Counted from the stretch's first letter, positions 1 to 6,022 are shown. The stretch is DNA of 8,108 bases from JBAYNS01 sp041678625 (GCA_041678625.1 JBAYNS010000044.1:1-8108), one strand, 5' to 3'. Numbers and translations are program-made. Notes: generated by a model not told the origin, from the sequence alone.

Positions 1-942
1 CACCACCACCTCACCTGGGGAGGCAAAGCAGAACGCGGGGGTATGGCTGGTATTGCACAATTCACGGATGCCGCGTACACAGCTGGATACAGTATTCTTC
101 CAGAGGACCGTCATTCTCTGCTTGTTCCCACAGCACACAAAGTTGCTCGTGTTCTTGGCTACAGTATTGCCCCTGAAACCCCAACTACCGGTCATAGAGC
201 AAAAGCGCACAAAGCAGGTATGCATACAAGAGCAATGAAGCAGTACGAACATGATGATCCGTGCCGTTTTGGTAACCACCGCGTTGTACTCTTAAGTGAT
301 CAAGCTGGCGCCTCCACCGTGGTGGAATTCGTAAATCTCCATCCCCAACTCTCCCTTTCTGTGAAAGAACTTCTGCTGCAAAATGACCACCCCCAAAGAT
401 TTCGCGACCTTCTTAAAGAGGATGCCCAAAGGGGTATTTCTTATCAGGAAGCGCCAGAATCTTTTGTTCTGAGAGCTCTTCGTGATATCGATGCATTTCA
501 GCCACACTTTGCCGTACAGAAAACAAAGTGGAACTACGATAGCGAAGTTGGAAACGGTGACGTTACCAACGCAACAGTCGTTGTGAACGTGAATGGAGAT
601 GCTCCACTACAGGAAATTGAAATGAGCGCAACAGGCGACGGCCCTGTCGATGCAGTGCACAACGCACTGATCCTTGCGCTCCAAGAACGTTACCCCTCTG
701 TAAAAGGACTCAAACTTGATGACTACCACGTGAGGAAGATTACCGGTGGTGATTTTGGTGCGGTAGTGGAAGTCGTGTGCTTTTTCAAAGATGAGGACGG
801 CGTGGAGTTCTCTACTATGGGATCAAGTACAAACATCATTACTGCGAGCGAGCTCGCACTGATGGACGGCTTTTATTTTCAGCGTTTACGTCAAAAAATG
901 GCTTTAGATAGCTCATCTACGGAGCAATTAGCTGAGATTTAA
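1..942 (+). CDS. cimA: Citramalate synthase / 2-isopropylmalate synthase family, C-terminal part (5' end outside window)
   Basis: The reading frame is open from base 1; the ATG at 43 is internal, not the start. Enzymes of this DRE-TIM metallolyase family condense acetyl-CoA with a 2-oxo acid: pyruvate to citramalate (CimA), or 2-oxoisovalerate to isopropylmalate (LeuA), feeding isoleucine or leucine synthesis. The catalytic TIM barrel lies mostly off the left edge. Visible are an end-of-barrel segment (GKAERGG), a subdomain motif HKAGMH, then YEHDDP and GNHRVVLLSDQAGAS, which resemble the CimA group (YEHIDP...GNERRVLVSDQAGRS). The last ~130 residues form the LeuA-type allosteric domain (NATVVVNVNG, TGDGPVDAVHNAL, YPSVKGLKLDDYHVR, GSSTNIITASELALMDG). 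No close downstream gene on this strand suggests an operon. CimA rather than LeuA is inferred from the spacer motifs; family membership is firm. Confidence 0.82.
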   Translation, partial: HHHLTWGGKAERGGMAGIAQFTDAAYTAGYSILPEDRHSLLVPTAHKVARVLGYSIAPETPTTGHRAKAHKAGMHTRAMKQYEHDDPCRFGNHRVVLLSDQAGASTVVEFVNLHPQLSLSVKELLLQNDHPQRFRDLLKEDAQRGISYQEAPESFVLRALRDIDAFQPHFAVQKTKWNYDSEVGNGDVTNATVVVNVNGDAPLQEIEMSATGDGPVDAVHNALILALQERYPSVKGLKLDDYHVRKITGGDFGAVVEVVCFFKDEDGVEFSTMGSSTNIITASELALMDGFYFQRLRQKMALDSSSTEQLAEI

Positions 943-982
943 ACACTATCTTGAACAAATTATTTGTACAATAATTGCCTGT

Positions 983-1008
983 GGAATGTATAGATAACTA
1001 TACATTTC
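983..1008. repeat. AT-rich inverted repeat downstream of cimA
   Basis: An 11-bp hairpin (one G-U pair) has arms 983-993 and 998-1008 and an ATAA loop; the core is ATGTATAG/CTATACAT. It lies 40 bases after the cimA stop, just after a weaker AT hairpin (AATTATT/AATAATT, about 957-975). No T-run follows on either strand, so it is not a standard intrinsic terminator. It could stabilise the cimA mRNA end, or be an operator: a TTGTAC box at 964-969 lies upstream and the TATAGA in the left arm could be a -10. Confidence 0.45.
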
Positions 1009-1255
1009 CCATACTGCTCGCCAGGTAGTCGTATACCCTACTCCTGGAACAGTTCTCTCTTTTTCGGGGACATCCATTGCTTATTGAATACAAAATGTAG
1101 TCAAGTTTTATCACAACACAAAGGGCTGATCCGTATACTGACGTGCTTCTAAAGAAAGCGGTAGAGTGGAATCGTGAAGCACATTTCACATCCTGCTTCT
1201 CTTCAGCTCATGGTCACCCATGCGCTTCTCATCACCACCTTCTGTCTTAGCCTGG

Positions 1256-1292
1256 TGATGAGCCTGCCGGTCCGGTAGGAAGAGCAGCATCA
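1256..1292 (+). ncRNA. SRP RNA domain IV-like hairpin
   Basis: From the tip outward: TCC-[GGTA]-GGA (1271-1280); a 4x4 internal loop CCGG/AGAG (1267-1270/1281-1284); a 3-bp helix CTG/CAG (1264-1266/1285-1287); a 5'-side bulge AGC (1261-1263); then TGATG/CATCA (1256-1260/1288-1292). This is the order of SRP RNA helix 8: GGAA tetraloop, symmetric loop CAGG/AGCA, short helix, 5' asymmetric loop. The stretch 1270-1282 differs from the E. coli 4.5S sequence GTCCGGAAGGAAG only at the tetraloop (T for A). In the symmetric loop A-C becomes C-A and C-A becomes C-G. The basal helix competes with the 1228-1262 hairpin, so the call is tentative. Confidence 0.3.
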
Positions 1293-1456
1293 GCATCGGT
1301 CACGTGACCAATATCCATTCCGCACCACTCCGCGCCTCGCGCGCAGGACAAGGGCGGTTGAAACTTGCGTACATTTTTCCACGGGGGTAGAGTGTCTTTG
1401 TGAACAGCGCGTACGTCCTCAACTGCTCTCCTCTCTCCTCTTGGCTCTGTCAGGCA

Positions 1457-1525
1457 AGGGTGAGCTGACGTACGTATACCACGAGAAGAAACTGCTCACC
1501 CTCCAGACCCCTGCGAGGGTTTTTT
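1457..1525 (+). terminator. Intrinsic terminator with overlapping anti-terminator helix
   Basis: The terminator stem ACCCTC/GAGGGT (1498-1503/1515-1520), with an 11-base loop, runs into T's at 1520-1525. A second perfect 9-bp helix AGGGTGAGC/GCTCACCCT (1457-1465/1494-1502) uses bases 1498-1502, so the two cannot coexist. This is the layout of a transcription attenuator ahead of the ORF at 1552, which has no obvious promoter of its own. A third helix (1409-1417/1467-1475) partly competes as well. It could equally be just the 3' end of a stable RNA. Confidence 0.6.
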
Positions 1526-1551
1526 GTATTTCTCTTTCCCCTTTTATCCCC

Positions 1552-1857
1552 ATGAACGCAACGCCAAAAACTACGATGCTTGAGATCAAGCCAGAAGATC
1601 CGCGGGTTCCGGATGCTGCACGTGCTCAATTGGAAGCATTAAATGCAACATCCTCCGGAGCAGTCATACATAAGCTTAATCTTACAACAAGAGGTGACGT
1701 CCAGAGCATTGTGATCGGCAGGTATGGACGAGCAGACGGTCACATGATAACTATTGAAAAGGAAGAATTTTCTGTCCTTCCTGTAGAAGCAGAAAATATT
1801 CCTCCTACCGTCGCGTCGGCTTCAACTGCCCCCGAGCAACAACCTGCGCTGGCGTAG
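1552..1857 (+). CDS. Hypothetical protein, 101 residues
   Basis: I do not recognise a family. The protein is small and soluble-looking, with a central part of alternating hydrophobic residues (about residues 35-75: GAVIHKLNL, VQSIVIGRYG, HMITIEKEEFSVLP) and a low-complexity Ala/Pro/Ser tail (residues ~84-101). I chose the ATG at 1552 over an in-frame TTG at 1441 because the earlier start would place the terminator hairpin and T-run inside the coding region. There is no Shine-Dalgarno; the preceding 20 bases are almost all pyrimidine, as before several other starts here. The last 53 bases overlap the 3' end of the oppositely oriented lipoprotein gene. Expression probably depends on read-through of the terminator at 1498-1525. 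Confidence 0.55.
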   Translation: MNATPKTTMLEIKPEDPRVPDAARAQLEALNATSSGAVIHKLNLTTRGDVQSIVIGRYGRADGHMITIEKEEFSVLPVEAENIPPTVASASTAPEQQPALA

Positions 1858-2341
1858 GATCGCCGTCATCCATCTCTTGCGTCACGACCACTGCAAGGTG
1901 GTCGCGTAGATCGCGCTCGGATTCAAAGAGGACCTGATGGCGAGCATCGCCAAAGTAATTCGTCAGGTGTCCGGCAGACACCATATCCTCACCGGAATCA
2001 TCGGTCAGCCATGCTTCATAGAACACACCGTCTTCCGCCGGAGCAATGTTGAGCTGCACCGTGAGCACGAACATGTCGCTATCAAACCGGTACGCTTGCG
2101 CCACACCGTTCGCAGGTGTTCCTGCTTCCCCTGCCATAGCTCCATAGGCAAACCACTGTTCCGTGCCGTACTTTGGATGCACTGCCTTTCCGTTCTGCGG
2201 CATGACCATCTGGATTGCTTCTGTATCCAGAACATCACCTTCAGTTTCTTCTTCCACAGCCTTTCCTCCGCAGGAGAGAAGTATGAGCGGCAGAAGGAGA
2301 ATCGGTAGTAATAACCAATGTCGTGACATGTAACGGGACAT
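1805..2341 (-). CDS. Putative lipoprotein with anti-sigma-K-factor (RskA C-terminal)-like domain
   Basis: The N-terminus is a lipoprotein signal: two arginines, a hydrophobic run (residues 9-22) and a lipobox LLSC with the acceptor cysteine at 24, followed by GGK and an acidic linker (EEETEGD). Residues ~58-175 form a beta-rich domain with YRFDSDMFVLTVQLNIAP, FYEAWLTDDSG and HLAVVVTQEMDDGDPTPAQ. This is reminiscent of the extracytoplasmic part of RskA-type proteins ('YEVWL...' then '...VSLEP.GG...P'). No cytoplasmic anti-sigma domain or sigma gene is present, so it probably works as a plain surface lipoprotein. A second ATG at 2329 repeats Met-Ser-Arg and would also leave a complete signal peptide. 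There is no Shine-Dalgarno. It lies 72 bases downstream of the O-antigen ligase gene and overlaps the gene at 1552-1857 tail to tail. The domain assignment is tentative. Confidence 0.72.
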   Translation of the reverse strand: MSRYMSRHWLLLPILLLPLILLSCGGKAVEEETEGDVLDTEAIQMVMPQNGKAVHPKYGTEQWFAYGAMAGEAGTPANGVAQAYRFDSDMFVLTVQLNIAPAEDGVFYEAWLTDDSGEDMVSAGHLTNYFGDARHQVLFESERDLRDHLAVVVTQEMDDGDPTPAQVVARGQLKPTRR

Positions 2342-2366
2342 ACAAAAAGAAGGAAAAGGGCGCGGC

Positions 2367-2397
2367 AGTATAGCACGGGAATCACAGGAGAAGCCAA
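2367..2397 (-). promoter_or_regulatory. Candidate promoter of the lipoprotein gene
   Basis: On the minus strand a TATACT box (2372-2367) lies 25 bases upstream of the ATG, with a TTGGCT box (2397-2392) at a long 19-base spacing. The -10 is good and the -35 weak. A palindrome GAGGAAATCCTC (2398-2409) sits immediately upstream, at the end of the ligase gene. Co-transcription from the ligase gene is also possible because the gap is short. Confidence 0.35.
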
Positions 2398-2413
2398 GAG
2401 GAAATCCTCCACT

Positions 2414-4405
2414 TCACCACAGATACCCCGGTGGCCGCGCCAGAATTTGCTGCCGTTCAATCTTGGCTGCATGATCCGCGCGTGCTGCAAGCACCTGATA
2501 GAGCGGCGCATCTTTGGGATAGAGCTTGGCGAACAAATTCGCCAACTCCACGGATTCTTCTACATTCGGAGAAAGAGCAATGTAGTGCGCGTTGTGCTGA
2601 ATTGCTTCCACAAAGGTTTGCAGAAGCTCTTTCCACTCATCGCGGTGCGCATCAACTTCCGGACGCATTCCTGCGGCAAGCATAGCGCGCACCAGCGACC
2701 GCGTGATACCGATGTCGTTCCAGTGCCCCAGCTCAAAAGCTTTTTCGAAGTATCCAACAGCATCAAAGCTATTCCCGTCAGCGAACGTGATATCCCCTAG
2801 GAGCTTCCACGCTCTGGCATCGTTTTCATTCACATTTAGATAGTCTTCAACCGCTTGCGATGCCTCCGCATAGCGCTCTAATCCGTACAAAATATTTGCT
2901 CGGCTTAGGTGCATATCTCTGCTGAACCACTGATTCTGTGCTTCCTGATACCACTGCAGCGCTTCCTCTCCCCTTCCCTGCGCCTCCAGGTGGCGCCCCA
3001 TGGAAGAAATGAGAATGGAACGTGCCTCGATCACCGCTACGATCAGTATGAGAGATATGAGAGTGACTTCTGTAAGACGTACAAATTTTTTATTCAAGTT
3101 TTTGCGCTTTTCCCAGGGAACTTCTAACGCCAGGAGACCAAGGAAAATCCAGAACGGAAGTGCTATTCCCACAAACTGCAGATTGAAATCGATCATGGAA
3201 TGCGCCAGTAATCCTGCAAGTGACAAGAAGAGGAACGCCACGGGCTTTAAGCGATACGCTGTCCAATCGAGCCAAACAGTTTTAAAGAGGACTGCTACAA
3301 CAAGTGCCAGGAAGAGGAGTGCAGCGATCCATCCGCGTTCCGCGGCATACTTGAGAATGACATTATGCGGATGGTCGGACGTTGCCAGAACATTCGTCTC
3401 CATACTTGGCTGCACAAACCGGAAGCTGTACGGACCCCATCCCAACACAGGCCGCTGCAACGATAGTGCCGCTGCCTGTCCCCAGAACTGCGCACGTTCC
3501 CCAATGGACGATCGGCCTTCCGGTGCTGTAAACGTCACCTTCTCTTCCACTGACTGCACCGGATAGTTACGCTCACGCAGGGCATTGCTCGCCGTGAAGA
3601 CGGCAGCAATCGTCAACAGAACCACAGCTGCTTTGAGTGCATGTGCACGCCACTCCAGTACTCTGCCCGCTCGGGCACTCCATGTAATCAAACCCCAGAG
3701 TACCAATTGCCCGGCAAAGGCAACCATTGCTCCGCGCGAAAAGCTCAGAGCAAGGACACCGAACAGAAAGCCTAAGAGTAATGAGAGGCATACTCCCCTG
3801 CTGAACCGCTTCTCATTCACCAACCACCATGCCGCCAACGGCCAGGAAAGAAGCAGGAAGTCCGCCCAGGCATTGGGCCAGTAATCCGTATGGAAACGGT
3901 AATCGAAAAATGTACCCACCATGCGGTTCACCGGCTGCAGTGCATAGACAGCAACACTGATGATCCCCGCTGCCACCGTTGCTCCAACGAGTGCAACCGC
4001 CAAATGACGCGTAAAGCGTTCGCGTTCCTGTTCATTGCGGTAGCGACGAAGGACCCACAGGAAGATCATGATGAGCGACGTCGTACGCAGCACTTCATCT
4101 AACCCGTAATTCGCCGTGGTGGAAAAGAGGTAACTCAATACGGTAAGTAACGCGAAAGCGATGACTCCCAACCAGAGCAGAGGAGGCACCGCGTCTTCCC
4201 GCGGGCGCTCCCACCACCAGACAAAGGTAACAAGCCACGCGACCGCCGTGAGGATCCACGTTATCTCCAGCGTCTTACCGCCCTTCCAGAGGAGCGATAC
4301 CACCAGTAATCCAACCACCGCCCACTCACTGATATCCTTCCATGGATAGGTCGGTAATTTCTCGAAGATGAACCACTGGAGCTTTTGCAGAATATCGCGG
4401 AACAT
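2414..4405 (-). CDS. O-antigen ligase/polymerase family membrane protein (Wzy_C) with C-terminal TPR repeats
   Basis: A 663-residue protein of the O-antigen ligase/polymerase superfamily, which joins or polymerises lipid-linked glycans at the outer face of the cytoplasmic membrane. Residues ~25-460 hold about a dozen hydrophobic segments. The Wzy_C signature is present: SFSRGA (221-226), the large extracytoplasmic loop with GWGPYSF (322-328) and HPHN (345-348), then AAERGW, and AHSMIDFNLQF (401-411) in the next membrane segment. After the last membrane span (~441-461), residues ~470-660 are helical TPR-like repeats (GRGEEALQWYQEAQ, ERYAEASQAVEDYL, DARAWKLLGDI...SFDAVGYFEKAFELG). This Wzy-plus-TPR architecture is common in Gram-positive and CPR surface-glycan or protein-glycosylation systems. 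No glycosyltransferases lie alongside, so the substrate (polysaccharide or pilin/S-layer glycan) is unknown. The start has no Shine-Dalgarno and is probably leaderless. Confidence 0.88.
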   Translation of the reverse strand: MFRDILQKLQWFIFEKLPTYPWKDISEWAVVGLLVVSLLWKGGKTLEITWILTAVAWLVTFVWWWERPREDAVPPLLWLGVIAFALLTVLSYLFSTTANYGLDEVLRTTSLIMIFLWVLRRYRNEQERERFTRHLAVALVGATVAAGIISVAVYALQPVNRMVGTFFDYRFHTDYWPNAWADFLLLSWPLAAWWLVNEKRFSRGVCLSLLLGFLFGVLALSFSRGAMVAFAGQLVLWGLITWSARAGRVLEWRAHALKAAVVLLTIAAVFTASNALRERNYPVQSVEEKVTFTAPEGRSSIGERAQFWGQAAALSLQRPVLGWGPYSFRFVQPSMETNVLATSDHPHNVILKYAAERGWIAALLFLALVVAVLFKTVWLDWTAYRLKPVAFLFLSLAGLLAHSMIDFNLQFVGIALPFWIFLGLLALEVPWEKRKNLNKKFVRLTEVTLISLILIVAVIEARSILISSMGRHLEAQGRGEEALQWYQEAQNQWFSRDMHLSRANILYGLERYAEASQAVEDYLNVNENDARAWKLLGDITFADGNSFDAVGYFEKAFELGHWNDIGITRSLVRAMLAAGMRPEVDAHRDEWKELLQTFVEAIQHNAHYIALSPNVEESVELANLFAKLYPKDAPLYQVLAARADHAAKIERQQILARPPGYLW

Positions 4406-4413
4406 ACCGCGCT

Positions 4414-4441
4414 ATTATTGCACAAAAACTCTGCATTTACA
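4414..4441 (-). promoter_or_regulatory. Candidate promoter giving a leaderless ligase mRNA
   Basis: On the minus strand an AATAAT box (4419-4414) preceded by TGC (extended -10) lies 16 bases after a TGTAAA box (4441-4436). The predicted transcription start at about 4407 is within a few bases of the ATG at 4405, so the mRNA would be leaderless or nearly so. This fits the absence of a Shine-Dalgarno. Confidence 0.4.
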
Positions 4442-4474
4442 TCATGTGTTGAATCGATCTATGAGAAACGCACA

Positions 4475-4500
4475 AAAAAGGGTCGTGGGGGAGCACGACC
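4475..4500 (-). terminator. Intrinsic terminator of the gene at 4580-5329
   Basis: Read on the minus strand: GGTCGTG (4500-4494), a 6-base loop CTCCCC, CACGACC (4487-4481), then a T-run (4480-4475). The perfect 7-bp GC-rich stem plus T-tract is a textbook rho-independent terminator. It lies 80 bases past the stop at 4580 and insulates the ligase gene. Between stop and terminator are two overlapping alternative hairpins (ATTCCG/CGGAAT at 4527-4542 and ACCATTC/GAATGGT at 4524-4555) of unknown role. Confidence 0.85.
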
Positions 4501-4579
4501 AGGAAGTATGAAGCTTCCGTGCCACCATTCCGTTGCCGGAATAGTTGCGAATGGTTTCCAAAAAAGAGACGGGTGACGA

Positions 4580-5329
4580 CTACTCGGCCACCACGGCCTC
4601 CTGCCCGTCGGGCTGCTGGTCGGCATCGGAGTTTGGAGCCTCGGGGCCGTCCGGGGACGCGTCGTCCACGGGGGTCTCCTCGGCCGGCTGGTCATCGGGC
4701 GCGGGCCCGCTTCCCTCGGCCTTGGACTTGGCCACCTTCTGCTTCCGCTGCCGCTTCTTCTGGACCGAGCAGCCCTCCGGCACCAGCTGGTACCCGTTGG
4801 CGATAGCCCACTGCTGTGCGGCTGCCGGCGTGAAGAGTTGGTCTTGCCGCACGATCACGTAGCCCTGCCGGGCCAAGCGCGTCCGAGCCATATCGTCGGT
4901 CATGTAGTCCGCGGCGATTTGCCTTGCCTGCGGAACATTGATGACGGCCGAGAACGGCTTTTCTTCTAAGTGGCATGCCACCGTGCCGACGGGCAAGCAG
5001 AACTCCACCTGAAGCGCTCCGTGTGTCTTCTCGATCACGTTGACCACAACACGCTTGCGCCTGCCCACGCAACGCACACTTGCCAGGACAATAGTCTTCC
5101 CCTCAAAGATGAGGGTGACCTTGCTCCCTTCCCACTGCTGCTCACATTCGAGCCCGTTCGGGATGTTGACCCGAATGGCCGACGATCGGCTACCCACAAC
5201 AAGGTGGGTCTTTTTATCCTCATGTCGATATGCGATCGTTGGATCGCGTTCCACCTCTCCTGTGAAATCCCCCCTCGTAACGAAGGAGCTAGGAAAGAGA
5301 GAGAAAAACGAGATGTTTGCTCTGGTCAT
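4580..5329 (-). CDS. Hypothetical protein with basic segment and acidic disordered C-terminal tail
   Basis: The family is not recognised. From the ATG at 5329 the product is 249 residues. Residues ~1-115 look beta-rich (THLVVGSRSSAIRVNIP, SKVTLIFEGKTIVLASVRCVG, RKRVVVNVIE, GALQVEFCLPVGTVACHL). Residues ~125-185 look helical (ARQIAADYMTDDMARTRLARQGY, PAAAQQWAIANGYQLVPEG). A strongly basic patch follows (KKRQRKQKVAKSK, ~190-203), then ~45 acidic Pro/Asp/Glu/Gln residues, probably disordered. No clear signal peptide, though the N-terminus is fairly hydrophobic. I chose ATG 5329 over the in-frame GTG at 5335 because AAGGA lies 8 bases upstream of the ATG, the only good Shine-Dalgarno in the window. 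The 3' third is markedly more GC-rich than its surroundings. A single-gene unit with its own promoter, long leader and terminator. A nucleic-acid-binding role is conceivable from the basic patch but unproven. Confidence 0.7.
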   Translation of the reverse strand: MTRANISFFSLFPSSFVTRGDFTGEVERDPTIAYRHEDKKTHLVVGSRSSAIRVNIPNGLECEQQWEGSKVTLIFEGKTIVLASVRCVGRRKRVVVNVIEKTHGALQVEFCLPVGTVACHLEEKPFSAVINVPQARQIAADYMTDDMARTRLARQGYVIVRQDQLFTPAAAQQWAIANGYQLVPEGCSVQKKRQRKQKVAKSKAEGSGPAPDDQPAEETPVDDASPDGPEAPNSDADQQPDGQEAVVAE

Positions 5330-5502
5330 TGCCACATTCCTTATGCTTAGGATATTGGAAAAATATGTGCTCCCCCCATCGCATCCTCATTCTCGACTTG
5401 TACTCCCCCACAAGTCTCGAAAGATTTTGCATGAGAGCACTCCTCGGAAACGAGGATGGATAGGGGTAAAAACGGTGCTATGAAGGAGCATGCTAAAAAC
5501 CG
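5330..5502 (-). promoter_or_regulatory. Long structured 5' leader, riboswitch- or thermosensor-like
   Basis: The promoter at 5509-5536 predicts a ~170-base leader before ATG 5329. Nested helices are P1 GCATG/CATGC (5429-5433/5489-5493), P2 AGCAC/GTGCT (5436-5440/5475-5479) and P3 CCTCG/CGAGG (5442-5446/5451-5455). A separate hairpin GACTTGT/ACAAGTC lies at 5395-5401/5410-5416. An alternative long-range pairing CATCCTC/GAGGATG (5382-5388/5452-5458), extended past a 4x4 internal loop by CCCC/GGGG (5374-5377/5463-5466), destroys P3 and encloses P4. Mutually exclusive folds upstream of a Shine-Dalgarno (AAGGA, ~5338-5342) are the hallmark of cis-regulatory RNA. I match it to no known riboswitch class. 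Confidence 0.45.
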
Positions 5503-5508
5503 CAGAGT

Positions 5509-5536
5509 ATTCTAAATTATTATTCTAATTTGTCAA
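5509..5536 (-). promoter_or_regulatory. Strong sigma-70-type promoter
   Basis: On the minus strand a consensus -35 TTGACA (5536-5531), a 16-base AT-rich spacer and a -10 TAGAAT (5514-5509) give a predicted start near 5502. It drives the gene at 4580-5329. A 12-bp palindrome TTTGAATTCAAA (5556-5567) sits 20 bases upstream of the -35 and could be an operator or UP-like element. Confidence 0.75.
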
Positions 5537-5555
5537 ATACCTAGAGCACGGACAC

Positions 5556-5567
5556 TTTGAATTCAAA
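5556..5567. repeat. 12-bp perfect palindrome upstream of the promoter
   Basis: TTTGAATTCAAA is a perfect self-complementary sequence located 20 bases upstream of the -35 box of the minus-strand promoter. It could bind a dimeric regulator. No second copy was seen in the window, so a function is not established. Confidence 0.4.
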
Positions 5568-5604
5568 TTTATCTGAGCAGTCAGCCTTCGCTCCTGATGA
5601 CCTG

Positions 5605-5641
5605 CCAGCCGAAGCCCCCGCGGACGCGGGGCGTAGGCTGG
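5605..5641. repeat. REP-like palindromic element, copy 1
   Basis: Outer stem CCAGCC/GGCTGG (5605-5610/5636-5641), internal loop GAAG opposite CGTA, inner stem CCCCGC/GCGGGG (5616-5621/5626-5631) with loop GGAC. It shares the plan of the elements at 6267 and 6363: outer stem, CG(A/T)AG on both sides, variable GC-rich inner hairpin. Just to its left (5584-5594) GCCTTCGCTCC resembles half of another such element. Its right edge abuts TGCCGAT, as the other copies abut GTGCCGA. It may act as the transcript end of the gene at 5672-6022. Confidence 0.7.
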
Positions 5642-5648
5642 TGCCGAT
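5639..5648. repeat. Direct repeat of the tRNA-Leu 3' end
   Basis: TGGTGCCGAT is identical to positions 6130-6139, the CCA end plus acceptor strand of the tRNA-Leu gene (read on the plus strand). The two copies bracket 490 bases containing one orphan AT-rich gene. Such repeats can be attachment-site cores, but ten bases is short and the first three overlap the REP stem. Confidence 0.35.
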
Positions 5649-5671
5649 TAAATAAAGTTAGAACCTTATCC

Positions 5672-6022
5672 TTAGTTAGTTTTTCCTAAACAACGGGAAA
5701 GTTTACCAGCAATGTTTCTCATTGTTGAACCCAGAACTCCTACAATTTCTGTAGCAAAAGACGGTAGAGAGTGCCGTTCTGGTGCTGCAGCTGTTTCATC
5801 ATTGTTCATTCTTGCGAGAGTTAACTCTGGGAATTGATCCACATCAATTGTTGATCCGTGTCCAATCATCCTACCGTTCCTATCAAATTTAACTGGTAAA
5901 AAAGTACGTGAAGTCATTTTCAAAAAAAGACCATATTTTCCTGCATCTACCAATGATCGTACCGGAATAGAAGCAAGATCCACCCTCTCTTCTTTGCCAC
6001 CTTCTTGTTTAGTGACAGACAT
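5672..6022 (-). CDS. Hypothetical protein, 116 residues
   Basis: The family is not recognised. The N-terminus is charged (KQEGGKEERVD) and followed by a compact region (VRSLVDAGKYGLFLKM, FLPVKFDRNGRMIGHGSTIDVDQFPELTLARMNN). The C-terminus is predicted helical, basic and mildly amphipathic (FATEIVGVLGSTMRNIAGKLSRCLGK). No transmembrane segment or signal peptide is evident. The coding sequence is more AT-rich than its neighbours and lies between a REP element and a tRNA gene, flanked by a 10-base repeat of the tRNA 3' end, so acquired DNA is possible. A weak promoter (TTGAAG 6057-6052, TACATT 6035-6030, 16-base spacer) would start transcription almost at the ATG. No Shine-Dalgarno. Confidence 0.55.
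   Translation of the reverse strand: MSVTKQEGGKEERVDLASIPVRSLVDAGKYGLFLKMTSRTFLPVKFDRNGRMIGHGSTIDVDQFPELTLARMNNDETAAAPERHSLPSFATEIVGVLGSTMRNIAGKLSRCLGKTN

Larger units (their letters stand above)
1120..1525 (+). ncRNA. Candidate structured RNA ending at an intrinsic terminator
   Basis: No convincing ORF fills 943-1551, but base-pairing potential is dense. Seen directly: GTGCTTC/GAAGCAC (1143-1149/1176-1182); CATGG-TCAC-CCATG (1209-1222); a perfect 10-bp hairpin CTCATCACCA/TGGTGATGAG (1228-1237/1253-1262); an SRP-domain-IV-like hairpin (1256-1292); a 12-bp palindrome GGTCACGTGACC (1298-1309); GCGTACGTC/GACGTACGT (1409-1417/1467-1475); and a terminator at 1498-1525. A possible long-range helix joins GCGG and AGTGG (1158-1161, 1165-1169) to CCACT and CCGC (1325-1333). 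The 5' end is not determined. It could be a divergent SRP RNA, another stable RNA, or a long leader of the gene at 1552. No RNase P core or tmRNA tRNA-like end was found. The RNA nature is inferred from structure only. Confidence 0.4.

Noticed and set aside
998..1189. 63-residue minus-strand ORF in the intergenic stretch
   Set aside because: No start signal, no recognisable composition or motif, and it overlaps structured repeats.
1120..1525. RNase P RNA or tmRNA
   Set aside because: The P4 core (GAGGAAAGTC / ACAGAAA) and the tmRNA tRNA-like end with TTCGA arm and CCA are absent on both strands.
1441..1551. Upstream TTG start extending the small gene by 37 residues
   Set aside because: It would translate through a 9-bp helix and an intrinsic terminator with T-run; the ATG at 1552 has the local start context.
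1885..1904. Perfect hairpin CGACCAC/GTGGTCG as terminator of the gene at 1552-1857
   Set aside because: No T-run follows on either strand and it lies inside the lipoprotein coding region; codon-driven structure is as likely.
3000..3566. 188-residue plus-strand ORF inside the ligase gene
   Set aside because: Antisense shadow of a well-supported 663-residue membrane protein; no start context and basic low-complexity product.
4545..5072. Several long ORFs on both strands over the 4580-5329 gene
   Set aside because: Caused by high GC in that gene's 3' part; products are Arg/Pro/Ala-rich and lack promoters or start signals.
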